A stretch of DNA of 64,000 bases from Aquihabitans sp. G128 (GTDB taxonomy: Bacteria; Actinomycetota; Acidimicrobiia; Acidimicrobiales; Iamiaceae), in contig NZ_CP077604.1 in NCBI RefSeq assembly GCF_019048865.1, forward strand, positions 434,001 to 498,000, read 5' to 3'. Below are positions 37,628 to 46,735 of the stretch, in pieces. Each line of letters begins with the position of its first letter. Within the stretch, counting starts at the first letter, position 1. The position numbers and the translations under genes were made by a program. The notes beneath the pieces were generated by a model. The model had not been told where the DNA came from, did no database searches, and saw only the letters and a list, made by a program, of their open reading frames with translations.

Positions 37628-39532
37628 GTGACCGACGACGATGCCGACGACGCCCGAGGCCCGATCGAGCCGTCCGACCCGTCCGGCGCCGCCGACCCGT
37701 CCGGCGCTGCCGACCCGTCCGGCGCCGCCGACCCGTCCGGTGCCGCCGACCCGGCGGGCGGTCCCGCCGGGCTCGGGTTGGCCGACCCGGCCACGCTCAC
37801 CGCCACCTTCTGCGCCACGCTCGTCGACGAGTGGATCCGCGGCGGCATCACCGACGCCGTCGTCGCCCCCGGCTCGCGCTCGACGCCGCTCGCCCTCGCT
37901 CTCACCGCCCGGCCCGAGCTCGCCGTCCACGTCCACCACGACGAGCGGGCCGCTGCCTTCACCGCCCTCGGCCTCGGCCTCGCCACCGGCCGCCCCGCCC
38001 TCGTCCTCACCACCAGCGGCACCGCCGCGGTGGAGCTGCACCCTGCGGTCGTCGAGGCCCACCAGGCCGGCGTCCCGCTCATCGCCGTCACCGCCGACCG
38101 GCCGCCCGAGCTCTTCGACGTCGGTGCGCCGCAGACCGTCGACCAGACCCACCTCTTCGGCTCGTCGGTCCGCTGGTTCGCCGAGCCCGGCCCGCCCGTC
38201 GCCGCGTCGGCCGGAACGTGGCGCTCGCTCGCCGCCCGCGCCGTCGTCGAGGCGGTCCACGGCGCCGGGGGTCCGGGCCCGGTCCACCTGAACCTCGGCT
38301 TCCGCGAGCCGCTCGTCGGCTCCCCGGCCGTCCTGCCCCCCGGCCGCCCCGACGGCGCGCCCTGGCACGCGGCCGGCAGCCGCCGGGTGGCGGTCGACCG
38401 CACCGGCACCCAGCAGCTCACTGCCCTGCTCGACGCCGACCGCGGCGTGATCGTCGCCGGAGCCGGCTCGGGCGAGCCCGCCGCCGTCCTGGCGCTGGCC
38501 GCCGCCACCGGCTGGCCGGTGCTGGCCGACCCCCGCTCGGGCTGCCGCACCGACCACCCCAGCGTCGTGGCCCACGCCGACGCCGTCCTCCGCCACCCCG
38601 CCACTGCGGCGGCCCTTCGCCCGGAGGTCGTCCTGCGCCTCGGCGCCCTCCCGGCCTCGAAGGTCCTCGGCCAGTGGCTGGCCGCGAGCGGGGCCCGGCA
38701 GGTGGTGGTCGACGCCGCCGACGGCTGGCACGACCCCGACCGCACCGCCTCCCTCGTGCTCCACGCCGACCCCACCGCCGCGGCCACCGCCCTCGCCCGC
38801 CTCATCGGCCGTCCCGCCAGCGCGGGCTGGGCCGGTGCGTGGGCCGCTGCGGAGGCCGCCGCCACCACCGCCGTCGACGTCGCACTGGCCGCCCACCCCG
38901 AGCCCACCGAGCCCGGCATCGCCCGGACGCTGCTCGCCACCCTGCGCGACGGCGCCACCCTGGTGGTCTCGTCGTCCATGCCGGTGCGCGACGTCGAGTG
39001 GTTCGGCGGCCGCACCGACGGCGTGCGGGTGCTGGCCAACCGGGGCGCCAACGGCATCGACGGCGTCGTGTCCACCGCCGTCGGCGTGGCCCTGGCCGCC
39101 CGGGGCACCGGCGAGGCCACCGTCGTGCTCGTGGGCGACGTCGCCCTCCTCCACGACAGCAACGCCCTGCTCGGCGTGGCCGCCCGAGGCATCGACCTGA
39201 CGATCCTGGTCGTCGACAACGACGGGGGCGGCATCTTCTCGTTCCTGCCCCAGGCCGGCGCGCTCGGGACCGAGCGCTTCGAGCTGATCTTCGGCACGCC
39301 CCACGGCGTGGAGCTGCCCGTCCTCGCCGCCGCCCACGGCCTGCTCACCATCGAGCCGGCCGGCGCCGCGGAGGTGGCCGACGCCATCGGTGCCTCGGTG
39401 GCCTCGGGCGGGGTCCGCCTCGTGCGCGTCCGGACCGACCGGCGGGCCAACGTGGCCGTCCACGACGAGCTCCAGGCGGCGGTCTCTGCCGCCCTCGATG
39501 CCGGGGCGCCCGGCGCCCCCGACCAGCCCTAG
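37628..39532 (+). CDS. menD: 2-succinyl-5-enolpyruvyl-6-hydroxy-3-cyclohexene-1-carboxylate synthase MenD
   Basis: A 634-residue thiamine-diphosphate enzyme. VAPGSRSTPLALAL at the N-terminus and VVDNDGGGIFSFLPQ (metal/ThDP site) near the C-terminus are MenD marks. It joins isochorismate and 2-oxoglutarate in menaquinone synthesis. The first 40 residues hold four DPSGAA repeats not seen in typical MenD and probably disordered. The GTG is the only start giving this frame; it could also begin later, past the repeat. Its TAG shares four bases (CTAG) with the convergent menF stop. Confidence 0.93.
   Translation: MTDDDADDARGPIEPSDPSGAADPSGAADPSGAADPSGAADPAGGPAGLGLADPATLTATFCATLVDEWIRGGITDAVVAPGSRSTPLALALTARPELAVHVHHDERAAAFTALGLGLATGRPALVLTTSGTAAVELHPAVVEAHQAGVPLIAVTADRPPELFDVGAPQTVDQTHLFGSSVRWFAEPGPPVAASAGTWRSLAARAVVEAVHGAGGPGPVHLNLGFREPLVGSPAVLPPGRPDGAPWHAAGSRRVAVDRTGTQQLTALLDADRGVIVAGAGSGEPAAVLALAAATGWPVLADPRSGCRTDHPSVVAHADAVLRHPATAAALRPEVVLRLGALPASKVLGQWLAASGARQVVVDAADGWHDPDRTASLVLHADPTAAATALARLIGRPASAGWAGAWAAAEAAATTAVDVALAAHPEPTEPGIARTLLATLRDGATLVVSSSMPVRDVEWFGGRTDGVRVLANRGANGIDGVVSTAVGVALAARGTGEATVVLVGDVALLHDSNALLGVAARGIDLTILVVDNDGGGIFSFLPQAGALGTERFELIFGTPHGVELPVLAAAHGLLTIEPAGAAEVADAIGASVASGGVRLVRVRTDRRANVAVHDELQAAVSAALDAGAPGAPDQP
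37676..37747 (+). repeat. four 18-bp tandem repeats in the 5' end of menD
   Basis: The unit GACCCGTCCGGCGCCGCC occurs four times in a row with one base change in two copies, encoding DPSGAA each time. Length change in steps of 18 bp would keep the reading frame. It is a minisatellite-like coding repeat. Confidence 0.85.
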
Positions 39533-40773
39533 GGGCGGACGATCGCCGCGAGCATCGCCTGCAGCTTGGCCCGGGTCTCGATGAGCTCCGTGGCGGGGTC
39601 GGAGTCGCCCACGATCCCGTTGCCGGCCACCACCCGGGCGACGGACCCCTCGATCGACGCGCCCCGGATGCTCACCGCGAACTGCCCGTTGCCGGCGCGG
39701 TCGACCCAGCCGACCGCGCCGGCGTAGCGGCCCCGGTCGAGGGCCTCGAGCTCCTCGATGACGGCGAGCGCAGCCGCGCGAGGCCGCCCACAGACCGCCG
39801 GCGTGGGGTGCAGCGCGCCGACCAGCTCGAGGATCGAGGCGGGCGGGTGCGACAGCCGGCCCTCGACGCTGGTGGCGAGGTGCTGCACGTTGGCCAGGGC
39901 CACGACCGAAGGCTCCGGCTCGTAGTCGACGTAGGACGAGAAGGCGAGGAGCCCGTCGTGCACCGCGTCGATGGTGACCTGGTGCTCCTGGCGGTAGGTC
40001 GGCGAGGCGAACAGGCTGGCGGCCAGCTTGGCGTCGGCGGCCGGATCGCCCCGGCGGGGGGCGGTGCCGGCCATGGGCTGGGCCCGCACGACGTCGCCGG
40101 AGCGGCCCACCAGCAGCTCCGGGCTGGCGCCGCAGAATCCGTCGACCAGGTACAGGAAGCAGTCCGGGTACGCCTGCGACAGGCGCAGCAGCACCGTCGC
40201 CACCGGGATCGGCGCGTCGGCCGTGACCACCACCTCTCGCGCCAGGACCACCTTGTCGAGCGCACCAGCGCGGATGCGAGCCGTGGCGGTGGCGACGGCG
40301 TCGGTCCACGCCTCCGGCGGCCGCGACGAGCGGACCTCGAACTGGCTCGGGCCGGCCACGGGCGCACCAGCTCCCACGGCGAGCTCGGCGTCGAGCGCCG
40401 CCACCGGATCGGCAGCGCCCGCCGAAGCCGGACCCACGGTGGTGACCCAGCGGGTCCCCTCGCGGTCGCGCCCCACCAGCAGCGCGGGGACGACGAGGTC
40501 GGCCGGCGCGCCCGGCAGGAAGGGGAGGGCGCCGAAGGCGACCGGCCCGGTGCCCGGTCGTCCCAGGTCGTCCTCGATCGGGATGGCGGCCAGGGTCGCG
40601 GCGACCTCGGCTCGCGGCACCCGCAAGGCGACGCCTCGACCGCCGAAGCCCACCCGGTCGCGGCTGAACAGCACGCCGTCGGCCCCGGCCACCGCCAGGA
40701 GGTCGACGTCGCGGTCGAGCCGCACGGTGCGGGCGACCAGGCCCGAGGCGGCGCCCACGGCTGCGGTGCTCAT
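39529..40773 (-). CDS. menF: isochorismate synthase MenF
   Basis: A 414-residue chorismate-binding enzyme. The C-terminal half has the typical KVVLAREVVV, SPELLVGRSGD, PMAGTAPRRGD and HPTPAVCGRPRAAAL motifs. It turns chorismate into isochorismate, the first step of menaquinone synthesis. The start ATG overlaps the menG stop (ATGA), so menG-menF form an operon. An entry-type isochorismate synthase for a siderophore is unlikely here, given the men context. Confidence 0.92.
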   Translation of the reverse strand: MSTAAVGAASGLVARTVRLDRDVDLLAVAGADGVLFSRDRVGFGGRGVALRVPRAEVAATLAAIPIEDDLGRPGTGPVAFGALPFLPGAPADLVVPALLVGRDREGTRWVTTVGPASAGAADPVAALDAELAVGAGAPVAGPSQFEVRSSRPPEAWTDAVATATARIRAGALDKVVLAREVVVTADAPIPVATVLLRLSQAYPDCFLYLVDGFCGASPELLVGRSGDVVRAQPMAGTAPRRGDPAADAKLAASLFASPTYRQEHQVTIDAVHDGLLAFSSYVDYEPEPSVVALANVQHLATSVEGRLSHPPASILELVGALHPTPAVCGRPRAAALAVIEELEALDRGRYAGAVGWVDRAGNGQFAVSIRGASIEGSVARVVAGNGIVGDSDPATELIETRAKLQAMLAAIVRP

Positions 40774-41474
40774 GCCCGCGTGGCGGTGATGAGCTGGGAG
40801 ATCCCGGTGGAGAGGAGCTGGCGGTCGACCCGGTCGAACCCGACCCCGGCGAGCATCTCGAGCATGGCGTCCGGCTCGGGCAGGTAGGCCACCGACTTCG
40901 GGAGGTACCGGTAGGCCGCCGCTGCGTCGGGCGAGAGCAGCCCGCCGATGCGGGGCACCACCTTGCCGAAGTAGATGCCGTGGCCCCAGCGCAGCACCGG
41001 GTTGGCCGGCTCGGCCACCTCCAGCAGGGCGATCCGGCCGGCCGGTCGCACCACGCGGGCCAGCTCCTCGAAGAAGGGCCCGAGCTCCTTGAAGTTCCGC
41101 AGGGCGAACCCACAGGTCACGCCGTCGACGGAGCCGTCGGGCACCGGCAGCCGCAGCGCGTCGCCCTGGACGAGGGGCACCTCGGTGCGGGCGGCGGCGA
41201 GCATCCCGTAGGACAGGTCCATGCCCACGGGGCGCAGCCCGGCACCCGCCAGGCCCCGGCAGAAGTCGCCGGTGCCGCACGCCAGGTCGAGCACGGTGGA
41301 TCCGTGGGGCAGACCCAGGTCGCGGATGGTGCGCTTGCGCCAGCCGACGTCCATGCGGAACGTCATGACCCGGTTGACGAGGTCGTAGCGCGGGGCGACG
41401 GCGTCGAACATGGACCGCACCGCCGCCACCTTCTCGTCGCCGGTCGGAAGCGGTTCGATCTCGGTGCGGGCCAT
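40770..41474 (-). CDS. menG: demethylmenaquinone methyltransferase MenG/UbiE
   Basis: A 234-residue SAM-dependent methyltransferase. Motif I is VLDLACGTGDF, and FDAVAPRYDLVNRVMTFRMD and GFALRNF mark the UbiE/MenG family. It adds the last methyl group of menaquinone. The ATG starts MARTEIEPLP; the longer frame is non-coding. It is upstream of menF and overlaps it by four bases. Confidence 0.93.
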   Translation of the reverse strand: MARTEIEPLPTGDEKVAAVRSMFDAVAPRYDLVNRVMTFRMDVGWRKRTIRDLGLPHGSTVLDLACGTGDFCRGLAGAGLRPVGMDLSYGMLAAARTEVPLVQGDALRLPVPDGSVDGVTCGFALRNFKELGPFFEELARVVRPAGRIALLEVAEPANPVLRWGHGIYFGKVVPRIGGLLSPDAAAAYRYLPKSVAYLPEPDAMLEMLAGVGFDRVDRQLLSTGISQLITATRA

Positions 41475-41544
41475 GGCCCGATGGTACGGCCGCCCTGCGG
41501 GGAGCGGCGAAGCCGCCGACGGCCCGGCGCTACGGTCGCCCGCC

Positions 41545-42264
41545 ATGGCCGCCCGCACCGTGATCCTCCTGCCGCCGTCCGAGGGCAAGGCCCCCGGCGG
41601 GCGGGGGGCGCCGTGGGCACCGGGGCGCCTCGTCCTGCCTGAGCTCGACGACCGCCGGGCCCAGGTGCTGGCGGCGCTGGGGGAGGGGCACCCGGCGCGC
41701 ACGAGCGGCACCCGGCCGGCCATCGACCGCTACACCGGCGTGCTCTACCGGGAGCTCGACGCCGCCTCGCTCGACGGCGCGGCCCGGAACCGGCTCACCC
41801 GCCAGGCGCTCATCGCCAGCGGGCTGTGGGGCGTGGTCGGGCCGCGCGACCCCATCCCGGACTACAAGCTCAAGATGGGCGCCCGGGTGGCGCCGCTGGG
41901 CACCCTGTCGGGCTGGTGGCGACCGGCGCTCACCGCCGCGCTGCGGGACCGGGTGGGCGGTGCGGTGGTGTGGGACCTGCTGCCCAACGAGCACGCCGCC
42001 GCCATCGACTGGTCCCAGCTCGCCCCCCGCACCCGGGTGCAGGTCCGGTTCCTCGACCGCCAGGGCAAGGTCGTCTCCCACTGGAACAAGCTGCTGAAGG
42101 GCTCGATCGTGCGGTGGCTGGTGGAGACCGGCACCAACGACCCGGCTGCGCTGGCCGGCTTCGACCACCCGCAGGGCTACCGGCTCGACGGTGCCGCCTC
42201 CACCTTCGCCCGCCGAGAGGTGTCGCTGGTCCTGCGCGAGGGCGAACCCTCAACGTTGGGCTGA
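41545..42264 (+). CDS. yaaA: YaaA-family peroxide stress protein
   Basis: A 239-residue DUF328/YaaA protein. ILLPPSEGKAPGG at the N-terminus and the central Y-T-G-V-L-Y, GLWGVVGPRDPIPDYKLKMG and LLPNEHAAAI regions are family marks. In E. coli YaaA lowers free iron during peroxide stress and binds DNA. It is divergent from menG by 70 bases. Confidence 0.9.
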   Translation: MAARTVILLPPSEGKAPGGRGAPWAPGRLVLPELDDRRAQVLAALGEGHPARTSGTRPAIDRYTGVLYRELDAASLDGAARNRLTRQALIASGLWGVVGPRDPIPDYKLKMGARVAPLGTLSGWWRPALTAALRDRVGGAVVWDLLPNEHAAAIDWSQLAPRTRVQVRFLDRQGKVVSHWNKLLKGSIVRWLVETGTNDPAALAGFDHPQGYRLDGAASTFARREVSLVLREGEPSTLG

Positions 42265-42305
42265 ACCCGCCGAAGGGACCTCCGATCCCACGGCGAAGGT
42301 GACCG

Positions 42306-43316
42306 GTGTACCTCTACGAACTCGCTCTCGAACTCGACGAGCACTCCACGAAGCTCGCCACCCGCGCCCGGGAGGCCGGACTGGTCGGCGCCGGCCCGAG
42401 CACGCTGCTGACCAGCGCCCAGATCGCCGCGCTGCGAGGCGGCGTGCCCATGCCCCCGCCGCCGATGCCGGCCGGCGCCCCGGCCCCGACGTCCACCCCC
42501 GGCGCGCTCACCTGGGGCGGCGGCGCGCCGTCGGCCGCCGCACCGCCGCCGCCTCCGCCCCCTGGCGCCGCGGCGCCGAGCGCCGTCGGCCCCGGCACGG
42601 CCGCTCCGGGGGTGGTGTCCTCGTTGGCGCCGCCGCCCGGCCCGCCGCGGGGCGCGGCCCCGGGCGCGCCCGTGGCCCCCGCCCCGTTCGGTCCCGGCGG
42701 TCCGAGCGGTCCGGCCGCTGGCGGTTCCTCCTTCGGCGCCACCAAGGTGGCCCTGGTGGTCGTGGCCGCCCTGGTGGTGGTCGGGATCTTCGGCTACTTC
42801 GTGCTCGGATCGACCGACGGCAACGAGCGCCGCCGCGAGCTGGCCGCCGAGAACGCCCGGATCGATGCCCAGACCAAGGCCGACGCCGCCGCCGAGGCCA
42901 AGGCCTCGCTCCAGAAGCGCTTCACCGACGCCGTCGCCGCCGAGAAGGCCAAGGCGGGCCCCGCGGGCTCCGGCGTGGTGGACAAGGTCGCCTACTGCGG
43001 GGCCATCCCGGCGGTGAACGCCCTCGAGTCCGGGCTCATCAACAGCCTGCGGGTCGACTGGCAGGGCGCCATCGCCCGCGCCGAGGCCCAGCGGCCGTCC
43101 TGGCGGGCGGCGGTCGACGCCATGGTCGGCGCCACGGAGGGGTCGGCCCAGGCCGATGTCGTGACCTACCGGACCGACTACACCGTCGCCCTCGATCGCA
43201 TGGCCGCCGCCCGCTCGGCCGCCGAGCTCCAGGAGGTCCTGCGCACCGCGCAGACCCCGGCGCTCCAGGCCGCCACGGCGCGGCTCAACGCCAGCCTCGC
43301 CGCGGTCTGCCGCTGA
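42306..43316 (+). CDS. single-pass membrane protein with IF2-N-like head
   Basis: A 336-residue protein. The first 30 residues (YLYELALELDEHSTKLATRA) resemble the small helical IF2_N module found at the start of bacterial initiation factor 2. A Pro/Ala-rich linker of about 110 residues, one membrane segment (VALVVVAALVVVGIFGYFVL) and an outer helical domain with two cysteines follow. No family is recognised. The IF2-N likeness is by eye only. GTG has GAAGGTGA upstream. Confidence 0.7.
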   Translation: MYLYELALELDEHSTKLATRAREAGLVGAGPSTLLTSAQIAALRGGVPMPPPPMPAGAPAPTSTPGALTWGGGAPSAAAPPPPPPPGAAAPSAVGPGTAAPGVVSSLAPPPGPPRGAAPGAPVAPAPFGPGGPSGPAAGGSSFGATKVALVVVAALVVVGIFGYFVLGSTDGNERRRELAAENARIDAQTKADAAAEAKASLQKRFTDAVAAEKAKAGPAGSGVVDKVAYCGAIPAVNALESGLINSLRVDWQGAIARAEAQRPSWRAAVDAMVGATEGSAQADVVTYRTDYTVALDRMAAARSAAELQEVLRTAQTPALQAATARLNASLAAVCR

Positions 43317-43359
43317 GCGCACGAGCCGGCCGGCGGACCGGGTCTGGCAAGCTCGACCG

Positions 43360-44106
43360 GTGAGCGATGCGCCCCGGGAGCACTGGGAGGACCTGGCCGA
43401 CCACCTGGGCTCGGCCTACCTGCGCTACTCCTTCACCAAGGGCACCGAGCAGGAGGTGGCGTTCCTCGTCGAGGCGCTCGAGCTCGAGCCGGGCATGCGG
43501 GTGCTCGACGTGGGCTGCGGCCCCGGCCGCCACGCCCACGCCCTGGCCCGCCGGGGGATCGAGGTGCACGGGATCGACATCAGCGAGCGGTTCGTGGCCC
43601 TCGCCATCGGGTCGGCTCCGCCGGGCGCCACCTTCGAGCGGCTCGACGCCCGGGCCCTGGCCTTCGACGGGACCTTCGACGCCGCCATCTCGCTGTGCCA
43701 GGGCGCGTTCGGCCTGGCCTACGGCGCGTCGGCGGGCGACACCCCGCTCGACCCCGACGGCCTCGTCCTCGACGGCATCGCCCGGGCCCTGCGACCGGGT
43801 GGCCGACTGGGCCTGAGCGCGTTCAGCTCGTACTTCCAGGTGCAGTGGCTCGACCCCGACCGGGGCTCGTTCGACGCCGAGCGTGGGGTCAACCACGAGC
43901 GCACCGTGATCAAGGACGAGCAGGGCACCGACGCCGAGGTCGACCTGTGGACGACCTGCTTCACGCCGCGGGAGCTGCGGCTGCTCGCGGCGCGGTCCGG
44001 GCTGGTGGTCGACCACCTGTGGTCGGTGCGGCCGGGGGAGTACGGGCCGAACCCGCCGGACCTCGACCACGAGGAGCTGCTCCTGGTGGGCCGGCGCCCG
44101 GCCTGA
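43360..44106 (+). CDS. class I SAM-dependent methyltransferase
   Basis: A 248-residue methyltransferase. Motif I is VLDVGCGPGRHA, with the acidic end of strand 2 in GIDISERFV, and DAAISLCQGAFG at the post-I region. The C-terminal half (HERTVIKDEQGTDAEVD) is of the methyltransf_11/25 kind. The substrate is unknown. It lies before rpsA without obvious coupling. Confidence 0.85.
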   Translation: MSDAPREHWEDLADHLGSAYLRYSFTKGTEQEVAFLVEALELEPGMRVLDVGCGPGRHAHALARRGIEVHGIDISERFVALAIGSAPPGATFERLDARALAFDGTFDAAISLCQGAFGLAYGASAGDTPLDPDGLVLDGIARALRPGGRLGLSAFSSYFQVQWLDPDRGSFDAERGVNHERTVIKDEQGTDAEVDLWTTCFTPRELRLLAARSGLVVDHLWSVRPGEYGPNPPDLDHEELLLVGRRPA

Positions 44107-44225
44107 CCTGGCCCGGCCCGTGCCTCCTCTGGAGCGGGGCGGGGGAGCGGTGGTAGCTTCGTGGCTTCCCTGCGTGCGATCCCGCACGCTTCGCCTACTC
44201 CATCCATCCGAGAAGAGAACCTCCC

Positions 44226-45626
44226 TTGTCCGACCAGACGATCACCGCCCCCGACCAGGACCTCGAAGAGGCCTACGTACCCCGACAGATCATCGCCAAC
44301 GACCTCGACGTCAGCTTCGAGGAGGCCATCTCCGGGACGCTCGTGTCCGTGGAGGACGGCCAGATCGTCGAGGGCACCGTCGTCAAGGTCGACAAGGACG
44401 AGGTCCTGCTCGACATCGGGTACAAGTCCGAGGGCGTGATCCCCAGCCGCGAGCTGAGCATCCGCAACGACGTCGACCCGTCCGAGGTCGTGTCGCTCGG
44501 TGACGAGATCGAGGCCCTGGTCCTCACCAAGGAGGACAAGGACGGCCGTCTGGTCCTCTCCAAGAAGCGTGCGCAGTACGAGCGGGCGTGGGGCGACATC
44601 GAGAAGAAGAAGGAAGAGGACGGCGTCGTGTCCGGCCCGGTGATCGAGGTCGTCAAGGGCGGCCTGATCCTCGACATCGGCCTCCGTGGCTTCCTCCCCG
44701 CCTCCCTGGTGGAGCTCCGCCGGGTGCGCGACCTCGCCCCGTACGTGGGCCGCACCCTCGAGGCCAAGATCATCGAGCTCGACAAGAACCGCAACAACGT
44801 GGTCCTGTCCCGCCGTGCCTGGCTCGAGGAGACCCAGAAGGAGCAGCGCGAGGAGTTCCTCGAGAACCTCAAGCCCGGCGAGATCCGCTCCGGCGTGGTG
44901 TCGAGCGTCGTGAACTTCGGCGCCTTCGTCGACCTCGGCGGCATGGACGGCCTCGTCCACGTGTCCGAGCTGTCCTGGAAGCACGTCGACCACCCCGGCT
45001 CCGTCGTGGCCGTCGGCGACGAGATCACCGTGCAGGTGCTCGAGGTCGACCTCGACCGGGAGCGCATCAGCCTCTCGCTCAAGGCCACCCAGCAGGATCC
45101 GTGGCAGGAGTTCGCCGGCAGCCACCGCGTGGGCGAGCTGGTCTACGGCCGGGTCACCAAGCTGGTGCCCTTCGGCTCCTTCGTCCAGGTGGGCGACGGC
45201 ATCGAGGGCCTGGTCCACATCTCGGAGATGTCGGCGCACCACGTCGACCTCCCCGAGCAGGTCGTCACCCCCGGCGAGGAGCTGTGGGTCAAGATCATCG
45301 ACCTCGACCTCCAGCGTCGCCGGATCAGCCTGTCGATCAAGCAGGCCGCCGAGGGCGGCGTCGTGTCCGCCGAGTACCAGGAGCACTTCGGCGAGCACGC
45401 CTACGACGAAGAGGGCAACTACATCGGCGGCGACTCGTCGGAGGCCCAGGAGGCCTGGGCCGAGTACTACGCCGAGCACCCCGAGGCCCTCGAGGCCGGC
45501 ACCGAGGCTGCGGCCGAGGGCGAAGCCGCCGTCGAGGAGGCCACCGAGGTCGTCGCCGAGGAGGCGGCCGAGGCTGCGGCCGACGACGCCGCCGCCGAGG
45601 CCCCGGAGGCCGACGCCGAGGCCTGA
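44226..45626 (+). CDS. rpsA: 30S ribosomal protein S1
   Basis: A 466-residue S1 protein with four S1 RNA-binding domains (about 40-107, 125-190, 210-278 and 295-363). The third and fourth carry the typical NFGAFVDLGGMDGLVHVSEL and PFGSFVQVGDGIEGLVHISE patterns (each within 20 residues). The C-terminal tail is Ala/Glu-rich. The start is TTG, giving MSDQTITAPD, the only fit for the frame; GAGAAGAGA lies upstream. It anchors mRNA on the ribosome. In many actinobacteria it is followed by coaE, but here the Tad module comes next. Confidence 0.95.
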   Translation: MSDQTITAPDQDLEEAYVPRQIIANDLDVSFEEAISGTLVSVEDGQIVEGTVVKVDKDEVLLDIGYKSEGVIPSRELSIRNDVDPSEVVSLGDEIEALVLTKEDKDGRLVLSKKRAQYERAWGDIEKKKEEDGVVSGPVIEVVKGGLILDIGLRGFLPASLVELRRVRDLAPYVGRTLEAKIIELDKNRNNVVLSRRAWLEETQKEQREEFLENLKPGEIRSGVVSSVVNFGAFVDLGGMDGLVHVSELSWKHVDHPGSVVAVGDEITVQVLEVDLDRERISLSLKATQQDPWQEFAGSHRVGELVYGRVTKLVPFGSFVQVGDGIEGLVHISEMSAHHVDLPEQVVTPGEELWVKIIDLDLQRRRISLSIKQAAEGGVVSAEYQEHFGEHAYDEEGNYIGGDSSEAQEAWAEYYAEHPEALEAGTEAAAEGEAAVEEATEVVAEEAAEAAADDAAAEAPEADAEA

Positions 45627-45650
45627 GCCCAGCGCCAGCAACGGTTTGCA

Positions 45651-45678
45651 CCGGCCCCGCCCTTCCGGGCGGGGCCGG
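45651..45678 (+). terminator. hairpin after rpsA
   Basis: CCGGCCCCGCCC and GGGCGGGGCCGG form a perfect 12-bp stem around TTCC, 24 bases past the stop. No T run follows, so it may stop transcription only with help or protect the 3' end. It separates rpsA from the Tad genes. Confidence 0.65.
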
Positions 45679-45803
45679 TCCGCGTCCGGAAGCGGACAAA
45701 TTCCCCCCCCTGAAACCCTTGCCCGCCCGGAACGACGGCCGAAAGGTACCCGTCGCCAGACGGCCCCTCGTGGGGTCAGTCGTTTCCAGTCAGGGGTTCC
45801 ACG

Positions 45804-46676
45804 GTGAGCCAACGCCGGACTCTCATCCTCGCCGCCGCAATCGTCATCGGTGCTCTCGCGTCGTTCCTCGTGTGGAACTACGTCAACGGCGTCCAGGACG
45901 AGGCCTACAGCAACGCCGAACAGGTGCCCGTGTACCTGGTCAAGCAGGCGGTCCCCCGCGGGACCCCCGGGCTGCAGGCCCAGGCCTACATCGCCAAGGA
46001 GAACATCCCCCGGAAGTTCAAGCCGGGCAACGCGATCACCAACATCGAGGACATCACCGGCAAGATCGCCGTGAGCGACCTGGTGCCCAACCAGGTCGTG
46101 GTGGCCGACATGTTCGTCGACGCCTCCGACCCGGCGGCCCGGGCGTCGTTCAGCGAGAAGCTGGCCCGGATCCGCAACAAGGACCAGGTGGCCGTCACGA
46201 TCAGCCTCGACCAGGTGCGCGGCGTGGCCGGGCTCATCGCCCCCGGCGACTTCGTCAACATCATGGTCACCCAGGTGGTCCAGGTCGGCAACACGAGCGA
46301 CGGCGCCACCTCCGCGGACACCTCCAACGAGTCCGGTGATCGCCTCTTCGCCCAGCAGGCCCGCTTCCTCTACCAGAAGGTCGAGGTGCTGGCCGTCGGC
46401 CAGACGGCGGTGCCCGAGGCCGGCGCCACCACCGACACCGCGGCCGACGCCGCCGCCGCAGCGGCGACCAACTCCGGGATGATCACGGTGATCGTGCCCA
46501 CCAAGGCCGCCCAGTACATCGCCTCGGTGCCGCCGGAGCAGCTGTACCTGGTGCTGGTGGCCCGGGACTACAAGCCCGTCGCCCAGGACCCGATCGACCT
46601 CAACGCCCTGCTGCCGGGCGAGGATCCCAGCCAGCTGACGCCCTACGGCAAGGACGGGCCCGAGAGCTCGAACTGA
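45804..46676 (+). CDS. cpaB: Flp pilus assembly protein CpaB
   Basis: A 290-residue protein with one N-terminal membrane segment (LILAAAIVIGALASFLVW) and a SAF domain (YLVKQAVPRGTPGL...), followed by RcpC-like beta structure. CpaB/RcpC is a Tad pilus assembly part outside the membrane. GTG has AGGGG upstream. It is the first of the pilus genes. Confidence 0.88.
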   Translation: MSQRRTLILAAAIVIGALASFLVWNYVNGVQDEAYSNAEQVPVYLVKQAVPRGTPGLQAQAYIAKENIPRKFKPGNAITNIEDITGKIAVSDLVPNQVVVADMFVDASDPAARASFSEKLARIRNKDQVAVTISLDQVRGVAGLIAPGDFVNIMVTQVVQVGNTSDGATSADTSNESGDRLFAQQARFLYQKVEVLAVGQTAVPEAGATTDTAADAAAAAATNSGMITVIVPTKAAQYIASVPPEQLYLVLVARDYKPVAQDPIDLNALLPGEDPSQLTPYGKDGPESSN

Positions 46677-46735
46677 GCCGTCGGCGGTCCGACCGCAGGT
46701 CCCTCCCTCCCCCCTCCCACGTTCGGACACCCACC

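Noticed and set aside
37381..37631. A small gene encoding VSHMPREAY-type repeats
   Set aside because: The repeats come from DNA hairpins that are symmetric on both strands; there is no ribosome-binding site or codon bias to support translation.
37496..41113. A 1205-residue open frame on the minus strand, antisense to menD
   Set aside because: menD, menF and menG on the known frames explain this stretch fully, and the antisense product is low-complexity.
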